Assembly: GCF_964031165.1 (NCBI RefSeq)
Contig: NZ_OZ035011.1
Span: forward strand, 1,168,001-1,232,000
Length of the DNA stretch: 64,000 bases
Direction: 5' to 3'
Origin: Rickettsiella endosymbiont of Rhagonycha lignosa
Lineage (GTDB): Bacteria; Pseudomonadota; Gammaproteobacteria; Diplorickettsiales; Diplorickettsiaceae
Shown piece after piece: positions 8,939 through 18,190 of this stretch (position 1 is the first letter of the stretch; the number at the start of each line of letters is the position of its first letter). Both the position numbers and the translations under genes were made by a program. Under the pieces are notes generated by a model. That model made no database searches. It had not been told where the DNA came from and saw nothing but the letters and a program-made list of their open reading frames with translations.

Positions 8939-9544
8939 TTATTTTTTCTTCTTCAATTGAGTTTGAGTTAATTGGGGTTCTGTACCTTGAAATAAACGTT
9001 GAATATTTGAAAAATGCCGTGCTACGAGTATTATCGTCATTAAAAGAATCGGCAAATAAACCGCCAACGAATAAGAATAAAAAACATAAAAAAACGTCAC
9101 GATAGCCGCCAGCATGGATGCAACAGAAATATAACGAAATACAAACAACACCACCGCCCAGCTTAATAAACCTATCAAGCCTAGAGGCCACGCTAAAGCA
9201 AATAATCCACCCAATGCGGTTGCTACGCCCTTCCCGCCACGAAAACCAAAAAAAATCGGATATAAATGACCTATAAAAGCAAAAAAAGCGACCCATGCCA
9301 AAGACGCTAGCGGCAAACCAAACAATTTAGCTAGCATAACGGGAATCCAACCTTTGAGCACATCTCCCAATAATACGATAGCAGCTAATTTTTTTCCGCC
9401 TATTCTAAGGATATTGCTAGCCCCTGGATTCCCTGAACCTTGCGTACGAGGATCAGGTAGCCCTGCACATTTACTCACGATAATCGCACTGGACAAAGAA
9501 CCCAGTAAATAGGCAATTAAGATGAAAATAAGTAGCGATAACAT
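8939..9544 (-). CDS. plsY: Acyl-phosphate glycerol-3-phosphate acyltransferase PlsY
   Basis: Inner-membrane enzyme that transfers an acyl group from acyl-phosphate to glycerol-3-phosphate, the first step of phospholipid synthesis. The 201-residue protein has several hydrophobic segments and the two diagnostic loops GSGNPGASN (about residues 36-44) and GHLYPIFFGFRGGKGVAT (about 91-108). The C-terminus ends in a Lys run. In many gammaproteobacteria plsY sits beside tsaD; here an orphan gene separates them. It diverges from orn, with a copy of the dispersed repeat in the gap. Confidence 0.94.
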   Translation of the reverse strand: MLSLLIFILIAYLLGSLSSAIIVSKCAGLPDPRTQGSGNPGASNILRIGGKKLAAIVLLGDVLKGWIPVMLAKLFGLPLASLAWVAFFAFIGHLYPIFFGFRGGKGVATALGGLFALAWPLGLIGLLSWAVVLFVFRYISVASMLAAIVTFFYVFYSYSLAVYLPILLMTIILVARHFSNIQRLFQGTEPQLTQTQLKKKK

Positions 9545-9655
9545 AAATTTTCCTATATAGACTCTTTTTTAAAAAATTCGCATCTTGAATAGATGCCGCG
9601 GTATAATATAAACGATAAATAATTTTCTTGATTGAAAATTGCGACAGCCAATTTA

Positions 9656-9745
9656 TATACTCACAGCAATTGGGTTTTGACAAGTGCCGCGAAAGGATTG
9701 CCGTCCGCGCGATACACAGACAATGTCAAGTGCCAAGAGTATAGT
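9656..9745 (+). repeat. Dispersed intergenic repeat, copy before orn
   Basis: This copy starts TATACTCACAGCAATTGGG, contains TTTTGACAAG and ends CAAGTGCCAAGAGTATAGT. It shares both ends with the longer copies at 10914-11040, 59624-59716 and 61322-61449, while its middle differs. It ends 24 bases before the orn start codon. Confidence 0.75.
9717..9745 (+). promoter_or_regulatory. Candidate promoter of orn-efp inside the repeat
   Basis: CAGACA at 9717-9722, a 17-base spacer and TATAGT at 9740-9745 form a plausible sigma-70 promoter ahead of orn. All of it lies within the repeat copy, so the repeat may have supplied this promoter. Based on pattern only. Confidence 0.4.
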
Positions 9746-9768
9746 AATAATTATTAAAAGGTCCTAAC

Positions 9769-10314
9769 ATGACGCCCAAAGCGGATAATTTAATTTGGAT
9801 CGATCTCGAGATGACTGGACTTGATACTAATCAAGATAAAATTATTGAGATTGCAACCATTATCACAGATTCTCAATTAGAGATTATAGAAGAGGGTCCT
9901 GTGTTTGCTATATTCCAATCTGAACAACTATTAACCGGAATGGACGATTGGAATAAACGCCAACATAAGGGCTCAGGTTTACTGGAAAGAGTAAGAGTCA
10001 GCAAAACAACCGAAGAAGAAGCGGAAAAGCAAACTCTAGAATTTATCATGACGTATGTCCCCCCTAATAAATCACCAATGTGTGGTAATAGTATTTGCCA
10101 AGATCGTCGTTTCTTAGCCCGTTGTATGCCGATATTAGAAAAATATTTTCATTATCGGAACTTAGACGTAAGTACATTAAAAGAACTAGCCTATCGTTGG
10201 AGTCCAAGCATATTGGATGGCTATAAGAAAAAATCTAAACATTTAGCACTAGAGGATGTACGAGACTCTATTAATGAATTACGTTATTATCGCGAACATC
10301 TATTTAAACTTTAA
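9769..10314 (+). CDS. orn: Oligoribonuclease
   Basis: A 3'-to-5' exonuclease that degrades two- to five-base RNA leftovers to nucleotides, and clears pGpG from cyclic-di-GMP breakdown in bacteria that use it. The 181-residue DEDDh enzyme shows D12 and E14 in [10 protein letters not shown], the middle Asp in [12 protein letters not shown] and the closing His/Asp in [15 protein letters not shown] precedes the ATG. It is followed 18 bases later by efp on the same strand and is probably read from the promoter in the repeat just upstream. Confidence 0.96.
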   Translation: MTPKADNLIWIDLEMTGLDTNQDKIIEIATIITDSQLEIIEEGPVFAIFQSEQLLTGMDDWNKRQHKGSGLLERVRVSKTTEEEAEKQTLEFIMTYVPPNKSPMCGNSICQDRRFLARCMPILEKYFHYRNLDVSTLKELAYRWSPSILDGYKKKSKHLALEDVRDSINELRYYREHLFKL

Positions 10315-10332
10315 CTTTTCGAATTGATTTTT

Positions 10333-10902
10333 ATGGCAGATTATTCAACCAAAGATTTAAAAAACGGTATGAAGGTCATGTTAGATAATGACCCTTACAC
10401 TATATTAGAAAATGATTACGTTAAACCAGGAAAAGGACAAGCTTTTAACCGGATTAAATTACGTAATTTAAAAAATGCACGCGTTATTGAACGTACTTTA
10501 AAATCTGGAGATAGCTTACAAGCGGCTGATGTATTTGATCTTGAAGTTCAATATCTCTACAACGATGGAAATGTTTGGCATTTTATGGATGCCGAAACCT
10601 ACGAACAATACGCAGCAGATGAATCGGCGGTGACAGAAGCTAAAATATGGCTAAAGGAACAAGACTTATGCACTCTGACCTTATACAAGGGTTCTCCTTT
10701 GTGCATAACACCGGCTAATTTTGTTGTTTTAAAAATAATTGAAACGGATCCGGGTGTGCGCGGCGACACATCTGGCGGGGGTGGAAAACCCGCTACTTTA
10801 GAAACAGGCGCTATCGTCCGAGTCCCGTTATTTATCCAAATTGGTGAATTAATCAAAGTTGATACGCGCACCGGCGAATATCTTTCCAGAGTAAAAGCCT
10901 AA
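10333..10902 (+). CDS. efp: Elongation factor P
   Basis: Rescues ribosomes stalled on consecutive prolines. The start ATG at 10333 gives [12 protein letters not shown], the family start; an upstream TTG frame adds three residues without support. The protein of 189 residues has the three beta-barrel domains of EF-P. The tip loop VKPGKGQAF carries K34, the residue beta-lysylated by EpmA/EpmB in other gammaproteobacteria; those genes are not in this window. No strong Shine-Dalgarno is visible, so it may depend on coupling with orn, whose stop codon is 18 bases before. Confidence 0.96.
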   Translation: MADYSTKDLKNGMKVMLDNDPYTILENDYVKPGKGQAFNRIKLRNLKNARVIERTLKSGDSLQAADVFDLEVQYLYNDGNVWHFMDAETYEQYAADESAVTEAKIWLKEQDLCTLTLYKGSPLCITPANFVVLKIIETDPGVRGDTSGGGGKPATLETGAIVRVPLFIQIGELIKVDTRTGEYLSRVKA

Positions 10903-10913
10903 AAGATTCTATT

Positions 10914-11040
10914 TATACTCAAAGCAATGGGATTTTTGACAAGGCGCCGTAAAGATAAGCAACCGGAGTGTATTCAAAATACATGAGGATTGCGAATTGA
11001 GCGGCAACACAGTCAAAAATTCAAGTGCGAAGAGTATAGT
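10914..11040 (+). repeat. Dispersed intergenic repeat, full copy after efp
   Basis: A 127-base copy that begins TATACTCAAAGCAATGGG, contains TTTTTGACAAGG, an inner palindromic stretch (GTGTATTCAAAATACAT), then GCGAATTGAGCGGCAACAC and ends TTCAAGTGCGAAGAGTATAG. The reverse complement aligns over most of its length with 61322-61449 and at both ends with 59624-59716. It starts 12 bases after the efp stop codon and has no open reading frame of note. Confidence 0.8.
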
Positions 11041-11042
11041 AT

Positions 11043-11077
11043 AAAAAAAGATGGATGATCGGTAAAGATCATCCATC
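11043..11077 (-). terminator. Rho-independent terminator of the 56-residue gene
   Basis: A perfect 11-base stem, GATGGATGATC (11050-11060) pairing with GATCATCCATC (11067-11077) around a six-base loop, is followed on the minus strand by a seven-base T run. It lies 75 bases downstream of the small leftward gene and supports that gene being transcribed. Confidence 0.8.
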
Positions 11078-11151
11078 TCAGTTGCGCTCCTGCCCCAATC
11101 AACTGCTAAAAAAAAACTTAGCAAGCTTATCCAAAAGCATTAATTTGACTG

Positions 11152-11322
11152 TTAGCGTTTGTCTTTATTACCTGGCCATTGTGGTTTATTTGGATTACCT
11201 TCTGGGCCGTGTCCGCCGTGGTGTCCAGGATTGTGTGGAGGTTTTTGTGGACCAATACCTGCATGACTTGGCCATTTTGGTTTTTGGTGTTTCGGATCGT
11301 GAGGAAATTTACCTTTGTTCAT
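11152..11322 (-). CDS. Small His/Gly/Pro-rich protein (56 residues)
   Basis: A short gene encoding 56 residues, starting MNKGKFPHDPKHQKPKWPSH and ending WPGNKDKR. The middle is dominated by Pro, His, Gly and Asn, including a PGHHGGHGPEG run. AGGAG lies six bases before the ATG, and a strong intrinsic terminator follows, so it looks like a real, separately transcribed unit. There is no signal peptide or membrane segment. The His clusters could bind metal, but no family is recognised and function is unknown. It is convergent with efp. The 228 bases between it and truB show nothing clear. Confidence 0.65.
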   Translation of the reverse strand: MNKGKFPHDPKHQKPKWPSHAGIGPQKPPHNPGHHGGHGPEGNPNKPQWPGNKDKR

Positions 11323-11550
11323 ATGAGCTCCTAATTAAAACATATAATGTCTCTCCTTTAAGCCTAGCAAAGACCTCGCTAAATACCATAATATTACTAT
11401 TGATTGATCAAAATTTAATCAATTTATACGCATAACTTAGTGAAGCATAAAATCTAAAAAAAACAGCTTATTTAGTGAGATTAAAAAGATATTTAATGCT
11501 TAATGGAGAATAATAAACCCATGGCATAGAAAGTCGTAAATAGTTGTCAG

Positions 11551-12543
11551 CTAAATACTTAATTTATTTAAATCCACTAAACGCCGTGGTGCTATGCGAC
11601 CATCTTCTAAAATTTCGCCCACACCAATAAATCGGCCACTTTCTTGTAATAGTAAACGCAGCAATCCTTGCTTGGGGAGATTTGGAAGCAATACTGCTTG
11701 TCCACGATAAAGATAGTAAGCAGCCGCTTGTGAAATTTTTAAAACCGGCCATTCGTTTAACAAACTATCTAAACTCAGTAATTTTTGATCGCAATCGGCT
11801 TGGCTTAAGGTTTGTAATTCTTCCAAACTCACCATTTGTTCCGCATGATAATCAGCCACTCCTAAACGACGCAAATCAGATACATAAGCACCACATCCTA
11901 ACGCTTCACCTATATCTTCTATTAAAGTACGTATATAGGTTCCTTTACTACATTTAATCTCTAAATTAAGTACATTCTTTGCATTTGATATTGTCTGTGT
12001 ATCGCGAGGATCGCAATCCTTAGATAGGTTGGATATATCTGCATGCTTGTTGCGATCCAGTAACCGTAAGCTATGTATGGTAACAGTTCGAGGACTACGT
12101 TCTACTATGATACCTTGTCTGGCTAATTTATATAAAGGACGACCTTTATGTTTTAGTGCAGAAAACATGGGTGGAATCTGTGAGATTGTTCCGCGAAAAG
12201 CTGATAAAACTGTTTCTAGTTGATCAACCGAATAGTTAGAGACGGGACGTGACTCTATTACTTCTCCCTCAGCATCCCCAGTGTTGGTTTTAATTCCTAA
12301 GCAAGCACTTACAATGTAAGTTTTATCTGCATTGAGTAAAAACTGAGAAAATTTTGTAGCTTCTCCGAAACATAATGGCAACAAACCCGTAGCTAAAGGA
12401 TCTAAGCTTCCTGTATGCCCCACTTTACTTGCCGAAAATAACTGTTTTACTGTTTGTAATGCTTGATTTGATGTCATCTTTTTAGGTTTATCAAGCAATA
12501 AAATACCATTGATCGAACGTTTTTTGGAGATTAAGGGGTGCAT
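11551..12543 (-). CDS. truB: tRNA pseudouridine(55) synthase TruB
   Basis: Makes pseudouridine 55 in the T-loop of tRNAs. The 330-residue protein carries GHTGSLDPLATG with catalytic D48 at the same number as in E. coli, and the KGTYIRTLIEDIG motif. It is about 15-20 residues longer than usual because of a polar insert around 165-190 that includes CDPRDTQTISNAK. It is the last gene of the metY-rimP-nusA-infB-rbfA-truB operon; rpsO and pnp, which often follow, are not here. A repeat fragment (12571-12596) sits in the gap between rbfA and truB. Confidence 0.95.
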   Translation of the reverse strand: MHPLISKKRSINGILLLDKPKKMTSNQALQTVKQLFSASKVGHTGSLDPLATGLLPLCFGEATKFSQFLLNADKTYIVSACLGIKTNTGDAEGEVIESRPVSNYSVDQLETVLSAFRGTISQIPPMFSALKHKGRPLYKLARQGIIVERSPRTVTIHSLRLLDRNKHADISNLSKDCDPRDTQTISNAKNVLNLEIKCSKGTYIRTLIEDIGEALGCGAYVSDLRRLGVADYHAEQMVSLEELQTLSQADCDQKLLSLDSLLNEWPVLKISQAAAYYLYRGQAVLLPNLPKQGLLRLLLQESGRFIGVGEILEDGRIAPRRLVDLNKLSI

Positions 12544-12570
12544 AACTTATTCTTTTATAAATAATTATTT

Positions 12571-12596
12571 CTATACTCTTGGTACTTGAATTTTTA
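12571..12596 (-). repeat. Fragment of the dispersed repeat, upstream of truB
   Basis: CTATACTCTTGGTACTTGAA followed by TTTTT matches the conserved end of the repeat family, and reads toward truB on the minus strand. Only about 26 bases are kept, so it is a truncated copy. Confidence 0.55.
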
Positions 12597-12604
12597 TGAA
12601 TGAT

Positions 12605-12997
12605 TTATTCAGAACGTTTAGCCTTGTCTTTTGCAATGACGTTGTCGATTAAGCTATGAATACGATCACTTTCTTCCATGAAATCATCATAAAAAAAACG
12701 CAGGCTAGGCACTTTGTATAGCTGTAAACGCTTTGCTAAAGCATAACGTAAACGAGCAGCTGCCTTTCTTAATAATTTAACCGCTAATTCCTTACTTTGC
12801 TGTTTATCATTTGAGTTTTCCACATCTAACTGTGTAAAAAATATATCCGCATAAGAGAGATCACGTGACACTTTTACTGAAGTAATTGTAATGAATTTCA
12901 AACGGCTATCCGCTATTTCTTTATTAAGAATGTTATTACTTAGTTCTTTCTGTATCAGATCGGCAATACGCGCGGTGCGACTAAATTCTTTTGGCAT
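12605..12997 (-). CDS. rbfA: Ribosome-binding factor A
   Basis: A KH-fold protein that helps mature the 5' end of 16S rRNA and is needed for growth in the cold in E. coli. The 130-residue sequence shows the family start (PKEFSRTARIADLIQKEL), the KVSRDLSYADIFFT strand and the VPSLRFFYDD motif near the end. Its ATG shares a base with the end of infB, so translation is probably coupled. Confidence 0.94.
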   Translation of the reverse strand: MPKEFSRTARIADLIQKELSNNILNKEIADSRLKFITITSVKVSRDLSYADIFFTQLDVENSNDKQQSKELAVKLLRKAAARLRYALAKRLQLYKVPSLRFFYDDFMEESDRIHSLIDNVIAKDKAKRSE

Positions 12998-15456
12998 TAG
13001 ATAGTTCTAGAAATAGAAATACGTTCATACACTTCAATCATATCGCCTACTCGCACATCGGTAAAATTTTTAATACCAATACCGCATTCCATACCATGAC
13101 GAACTTCAGCAGCGTCATCTTTAAAACGGCGTAAAGAATGCAATTCACCTTCATGAATCACAACATTATCACGCAACAAACGAATAGGCGCATTTCGTCG
13201 CACTAATCCTTCTGTCACCATACAACCGGCGATAACACCGAGCTTAGCGGAACGAAACACTTCGCGAACTTCTGCTAAACCTAAAATATTTTCTTTTATT
13301 TCTGGAGCCAACAAGCCGTTCATAATATTTTTAACCTGGTCTATCAGGTCATAAATAACGCTATAATAATTCATTATTAAGCCTTCTTTTTCTACCGTTC
13401 TTTTTGCAGTGGCATCTGCTCTAACATTAAATCCTAAAATCAATGCTCTTGAAGCTAAAGCAAGATTAGCATCGGATTCAGTAATCGCACCTACGCCCAC
13501 ATACACCAGTTTTATTTTAACTTCAGAAGTAGAAAGTTTATTCAAGGCTTCTTGTAAGGCCTCAGCGGATCCTTGCATATCCGTTTTCAAAATAATATTC
13601 AAAGTCTTAACTTGGTTTTCATCCAACTGGCCAAAAATATCATCGGTTTTAATCGTCCGTTGTTGTGCTAACTTAGCTTCGCGTAATTTTCCTTCACGGA
13701 ATAAAGCAATTTCGCGTGCTTTACGTTCATCAGCAACAACCACTGCTTCATCACCGGCCACTGGAGCACTAGATAGACCTAACACTTCAACGGGCATAGA
13801 AGGTCCAGCTGCTTCAACTAATTTACCTCGCTCATCGAGCAATGCTCTGACACGGCCATAAGCAGTCCCTGCTAATAAAAGATCGCCTTTATGTAGTTTT
13901 CCTCGTTGTACTAATATAGTGACAACAGGTCCTTTCCCTCTATCTAAACGTGATTCTATAACTATTCCTTGTCCTGGACCTTCTTGTGGCGCTTTCAGCT
14001 CTAAAACTTCTGCTTGCACCAAAAGAGAATCTAATAAGTCATCAATACCTGCACCTGTTTTTGCTGAGACTGGGATAAGCATCGTATCGCCGCCCCACTC
14101 TTCAGGATTGAGACCTTGTTTGGCTAATTCATTCTTTATTCTATCGAGATCAGCTTCAGGTTTATCAATTTTATTCACTGCAACAACAATAGGCACATTC
14201 GCCGCTTTAGCATGTTGGATAGCTTCTATTGTTTGTGGCATCACACCATCGTCAGCAGCAACAACCAAAACAACAATATCTGTCACTCGTGTACCACGCG
14301 CCCGCATCGCTGTAAAAGCGGAATGTCCAGGTGTATCCAAAAATGTAATAACTCCCTTTGGTATTTCTACGTGATAAGCACCAATATGTTGTGTAATACC
14401 ACCCGCTTCTCCCTGTGTCACTTTGGTCCGTCGAATATAATCTAAAAGAGAAGTTTTTCCATGGTCAACGTGACCCATGATAGTCACCACAGGTGGGCGC
14501 GTCAGCAATTCACCCATTTGTTGTTGTGTGGTATTTACTAAACCTTCTTCTAATGCATTAGCGCTAACAGGCTTAGCAATATGGCCCCTTTCTTCTACTA
14601 CAAGTATGGCGGTATCTTGATCGATAGCTTGATTAATAGTTGCAATGACGCCCAATTTCATTAATGTTTTAATAACTTCAGCAGCCTTAACCGACATTTT
14701 CTGCGCTAAGTCACCTACCGTAATTGTTTCAGGAATTCCAACCTCATGTATGGCGGCTACGGTTGGTTTTTCAAATTGTTGTTGTAAAAATTGATCGGGT
14801 CGTTTGTGCTTACCCGTTTTTTTACGGTAACGAAATTGTTCATCGGATTCATCTTCAAGTTGATAAATCGCTTTATGTCGGTATTTCGCCAACTCTTTTT
14901 CTTTTAAATTACGATTTTTATGCTTTTTCTCACGTTCCAGCCTTTCTGCATTAGTAGGTAAAGCAATAATCACTTTTTCGTTAGTTGGTTTAGATTTTTT
15001 TTCTGGATTCGTTGCGGGCGCTATGAATTTTTTCTCAGCAGGCACTTGCTCTTTTTCCACAGTTTCATTAGATAATACCGGCTCTTCACTCGCAGGAGTA
15101 TTACTCTCCGAAATGGGTTCAGCTTGTATTTCAGGTGGGTGCAATTTTTTCTCTGCAGCGATTTTCTCTGCTTGATGTGCTAATTCTTCTGCTTTTTGAG
15201 TTTCTTTTGCTTCGTTAGCACGATTAGTCTCTTCATCTATTAAGCCTTCATTACTTTTCACATAAGTTCTTTTTTTGCGAACTTGAACTTTAATAGTCTT
15301 GGCTTTACCTGAGGTATCTTTTACTTTAAGTAAACTCGTGCTTTTACGAGTTCGCGTCAACGTAATCACTTTTTTAGGACTATTATCCGCAGAAGTTTCT
15401 TTTCCAAGCTCAATGGAAACCTTATTTGCAGTTTTATCTTTAATACTTTCTGTCAT
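12997..15456 (-). CDS. infB: Translation initiation factor IF-2
   Basis: A GTPase that brings initiator tRNA to the 30S subunit and promotes subunit joining. The N-terminal third is charged low-complexity sequence rich in Lys, Glu and Ala. The G domain begins with GHVDHGKT at about 328-335, followed by DTPGH and NKID. The start at 15456 (MTESIKDKT) is preceded by GGAG at eight bases; the longer TTG frame from 15474 would overlap that ribosome site. It lies between nusA and rbfA in the standard order and serves the initiator tRNA encoded at the head of the same operon. Confidence 0.96.
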   Translation of the reverse strand: MTESIKDKTANKVSIELGKETSADNSPKKVITLTRTRKSTSLLKVKDTSGKAKTIKVQVRKKRTYVKSNEGLIDEETNRANEAKETQKAEELAHQAEKIAAEKKLHPPEIQAEPISESNTPASEEPVLSNETVEKEQVPAEKKFIAPATNPEKKSKPTNEKVIIALPTNAERLEREKKHKNRNLKEKELAKYRHKAIYQLEDESDEQFRYRKKTGKHKRPDQFLQQQFEKPTVAAIHEVGIPETITVGDLAQKMSVKAAEVIKTLMKLGVIATINQAIDQDTAILVVEERGHIAKPVSANALEEGLVNTTQQQMGELLTRPPVVTIMGHVDHGKTSLLDYIRRTKVTQGEAGGITQHIGAYHVEIPKGVITFLDTPGHSAFTAMRARGTRVTDIVVLVVAADDGVMPQTIEAIQHAKAANVPIVVAVNKIDKPEADLDRIKNELAKQGLNPEEWGGDTMLIPVSAKTGAGIDDLLDSLLVQAEVLELKAPQEGPGQGIVIESRLDRGKGPVVTILVQRGKLHKGDLLLAGTAYGRVRALLDERGKLVEAAGPSMPVEVLGLSSAPVAGDEAVVVADERKAREIALFREGKLREAKLAQQRTIKTDDIFGQLDENQVKTLNIILKTDMQGSAEALQEALNKLSTSEVKIKLVYVGVGAITESDANLALASRALILGFNVRADATAKRTVEKEGLIMNYYSVIYDLIDQVKNIMNGLLAPEIKENILGLAEVREVFRSAKLGVIAGCMVTEGLVRRNAPIRLLRDNVVIHEGELHSLRRFKDDAAEVRHGMECGIGIKNFTDVRVGDMIEVYERISISRTI

Positions 15457-15626
15457 ACATGCTTCTCCTGCCAATATTTGACAGCTTCGAAAACCTACTT
15501 ACATTTTTCTGAACATACATTATTGCTGCTTTATTTACTTATCTATCGAACTTTATATATTTATTACACATCCTGTTATTTCCTGGATTTTTTTAAGTAA
15601 AAATAATCGTTCTATTTTTTTGACTC

Positions 15627-17168
15627 CTATTTTTTCTCTTCGGCAAACCAAGGAGCACGTGCAACCATAATTAGCTTTCCGGCTACTTCACGATCTAATT
15701 CGATAATATCTAACAAATCATCGACTGCCAACTCAGCTAAAGCCTCGCGTGAAGAAACACCTTTTTTAGCTAATGTGATGGCTATCTCTTCGGTAATACC
15801 TTCTAAGGAAAGTAAATCTTGATGCGGCTCTAAAAATTTGTCATGCTCAGAGACCGTCGACTTTTGCTTAGCCGCGGCTTGTGTCGCTAACACTTCTTTA
15901 GCACGATTCTGTAGCGTTTCTACTAATTCCGAGTCAAAATCTTCAATATCTAATAGTTCTTGCGCTGATACATAAGCAATTTCTTCTAAACTGGTAAAAC
16001 CCTCTCGCGCTAACATCTCAGCTAGCTCTTCATCTATAGCAAGCTGTTCCATAAAAAGATTTTGTAAACCTTCCGACTCTTTAACCACTTTTTTTGCCGC
16101 TTCTTCTACAGTGATAACATTAATGATCCATCCCGTTAGTTCACTGGCTAAACGTACATTTTGACCATTTCGACCAATAGCTTGCGATAATTGTTCCTCT
16201 TGTACAGCCACATCCATGACTTTAGTATCTTCGTCCACCACAATAGAAGCGACTTCAGCAGGTGCCATCGCATTGATGGCTAATTGAACAGGATTATCAT
16301 CCCACAGCACAATATCAATTCGCTCACCCGCTAATTCACTGGAAACGGCTTGTACTCGCGCCCCACGCATTCCAACGCAAGCACCTATAGGATCAATGCG
16401 ACCATCATTAGTTTTAACCGCAATTTTTGCGCGCGAACCAGGATCACGCGCTGCACTTTTAATTTCAATCAACTCTTCAGCAATCTCGGGTACTTCTATC
16501 TTAAAAAGTTCAATTAACATTTCTGGTCGTGTACGACTCATCAGCAACTGAGGCCCTCGTACTTGTGGATTCACGGCATATAAATAGCCGCGCAAACGAT
16601 CTTCGGATCGTACTTCTTCGCGGGGAATCATTTCTTCACGTGGGACAAAAGCTTCTACGCTTGCGCCTAAATCCACGATCAAACCTTCTCGTGTAATACG
16701 CTTGACTATGCCTGACAACAACTCGCCAATACGATTGGTATAGGCCTCTGCTATCTTAGCGCGTTCAGCTTCTCTGACTTTCTGGATAATGACTTGCTTT
16801 GCCGTTTGCGCTGCAATACGACCAAACTCCACCGAAGGCATATGTTCTTCTATCACATCGCCAATTTGGCTATTTGGATCCCGCTTTTTAGCTTCACTTA
16901 AAAGTATTTGTTTTAAGGGATCAAAAGGAACATACCCATCTTCAAGATTATTATTAGCACCCATTCCATCCGCAACGACTGTCCAATAGCGAAAAGTATC
17001 ATAGTCGCCGGTACGGCGATCGATAGCCACGCGGACATCAATATCTTGACCGGCTTTTTTCTTAGTCGCCATCGCTAAAGCGGCTTCTATCGCTTTAAAA
17101 ATTAACTCTTTATCAACATCTTTTTCGTTAGATACCGTCTCTGCCACTAATAAAATTTCTTTTTTCAT
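15627..17168 (-). CDS. nusA: Transcription termination/antitermination factor NusA
   Basis: Binds RNA polymerase to modulate pausing, termination and antitermination. The 513-residue protein has an N-terminal polymerase-binding domain, an S1 domain (around 135-200), two KH domains (conserved [12 protein letters not shown] and [13 protein letters not shown]) and two C-terminal acidic repeats, as in E. coli. It follows rimP after 13 bases and precedes infB after a gap of 170 bases to the IF-2 start, in which no gene is seen. Confidence 0.96.
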   Translation of the reverse strand: MKKEILLVAETVSNEKDVDKELIFKAIEAALAMATKKKAGQDIDVRVAIDRRTGDYDTFRYWTVVADGMGANNNLEDGYVPFDPLKQILLSEAKKRDPNSQIGDVIEEHMPSVEFGRIAAQTAKQVIIQKVREAERAKIAEAYTNRIGELLSGIVKRITREGLIVDLGASVEAFVPREEMIPREEVRSEDRLRGYLYAVNPQVRGPQLLMSRTRPEMLIELFKIEVPEIAEELIEIKSAARDPGSRAKIAVKTNDGRIDPIGACVGMRGARVQAVSSELAGERIDIVLWDDNPVQLAINAMAPAEVASIVVDEDTKVMDVAVQEEQLSQAIGRNGQNVRLASELTGWIINVITVEEAAKKVVKESEGLQNLFMEQLAIDEELAEMLAREGFTSLEEIAYVSAQELLDIEDFDSELVETLQNRAKEVLATQAAAKQKSTVSEHDKFLEPHQDLLSLEGITEEIAITLAKKGVSSREALAELAVDDLLDIIELDREVAGKLIMVARAPWFAEEKK

Positions 17169-17181
17169 AGCCTGCCTCCGG

Positions 17182-17640
17182 TTATTTATTCATTTCAGGC
17201 AATACATTCGCACGCAAAATATTGTCCCACGTTAACACTATTTCTTCCCCATCCTGATTCAACACTATCCCAACTACTCCAACTGATTGTAAAAGACCTT
17301 TAAATTTGCGTTGATTATCGATGGGCGTATGTGTAAAAACACGCACATTATGACCAACATAACGCTGGAAATGCTTCTCTTTAATAAGGGGTCTATCTAA
17401 GCCCGGAGAAGAAACTTCTAAGTTATAACGACCTGACAAAGGGTTTTCTACATCCAATAATGCACTAACCTGGCGGCTGACACGCTCGCAGTCAGCAAGC
17501 GTAATACCCTTTTCACTATCGATAGTGATACGCAATACACTTTGTTGACCTTGTGTCAGATAGATACAAGCCCATAACTCATAACCTAGGGCTTCAACCG
17601 TCGGTAAGATCTTTGTTTCTATCGCTGAATTGTTTTTCAT
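17182..17640 (-). CDS. rimP: Ribosome maturation factor RimP
   Basis: Assists assembly of the 30S subunit. The 152-residue protein has the conserved VEALGYELW start, the [14 protein letters not shown] segment and [10 protein letters not shown], all diagnostic of the family. It is the first protein gene after the initiator tRNA in the classic order, but a 143-base palindromic element lies between the tRNA and rimP. Confidence 0.95.
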   Translation of the reverse strand: MKNNSAIETKILPTVEALGYELWACIYLTQGQQSVLRITIDSEKGITLADCERVSRQVSALLDVENPLSGRYNLEVSSPGLDRPLIKEKHFQRYVGHNVRVFTHTPIDNQRKFKGLLQSVGVVGIVLNQDGEEIVLTWDNILRANVLPEMNK

Positions 17641-17682
17641 CGTCTACAAAGGGCTTGAATTATAAAAAATTACCCATCTCAA

Positions 17683-17825
17683 CTAGCTGACGCTAAAAAA
17701 ATATTTTGGATGCAACGCGCGACGCCGGCTTTTCAAGGAGCGGAATTTACTCAGGTAAATGAGCACCGCAAACAAAGTCGGCAACAAAGCGCTGCGCCAA
17801 AAGCTGATATTTAGCGTCAGTCTAG
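17683..17825. repeat. Palindromic MITE-like element between metY and rimP
   Basis: A 143-base element with inverted ends: CTAGCTGACGCTAAA at the left and TTTAGCGTCAGTCTAG at the right. Inside, GCCGGCTTT pairs with AAAGTCGGC and GAATTTACTC with the following GGTAAAT, so the whole unit can fold into one long imperfect hairpin. It encodes no protein and differs in sequence from the other repeat family, though the nested layout is similar. CTAG at both ends could be a target duplication. Its origin as a non-autonomous transposon is inference. Confidence 0.7.
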
Positions 17826-17832
17826 TCAAAAT

Positions 17833-17853
17833 AAAAAGCCCCTTAATGGGGCC
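17833..17853 (-). terminator. Intrinsic terminator after the initiator tRNA
   Basis: On the minus strand GGCCCCATTAAGGGGC is followed by five T. It lies 17 bases beyond the tRNA, so part of the transcription of metY ends here, before the palindromic element and rimP. Confidence 0.7.
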
Positions 17854-17869
17854 TCTCACACAATAAAAT

Positions 17870-17946
<77 letters not shown>

Positions 17947-17958
17947 ATAGCGGCACAG

Positions 17959-17988
17959 AGTATACTCCATTTAATGCAGTAATTACAA
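17959..17988 (-). promoter_or_regulatory. Promoter of the initiator tRNA operon
   Basis: On the minus strand TTGTAA (17988-17983), an 18-base spacer and TATACT (17964-17959) stand 12 bases before the tRNA. The GC-rich stretch after the -10 box resembles the discriminator of stringently controlled stable-RNA promoters. Confidence 0.6.
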
Positions 17989-18190
17989 TGGGATAAAACA
18001 TTCTAATTGTGTCTTTATAACTTCCAGAATTAATCGTTGGTTTAGCTGAAAAATAAGCTTTAAATCCCAGGTTAGCACTCTTTTCACACATCGAAAAATC
18101 ATAACTCCAGCATGTCTACTGCTCAGGAATTTTAAGGAAGTTACTTAGCGTTTAAATGTACATGCTGACAAATCTTCGGGCTTTGCTATC

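Noticed and set aside
8841..9296. 151-residue ORF overlapping plsY
   Set aside because: Aromatic-rich out-of-frame reading of a transmembrane gene, with no family features.
10909..11124. 71-residue minus-strand ORF after efp
   Set aside because: It lies in the dispersed repeat and across the terminator hairpin, so it is not a gene.
13409..14374. Two ORFs of about 150 residues antisense to infB
   Set aside because: Shadows of the IF-2 G domain and following domains.
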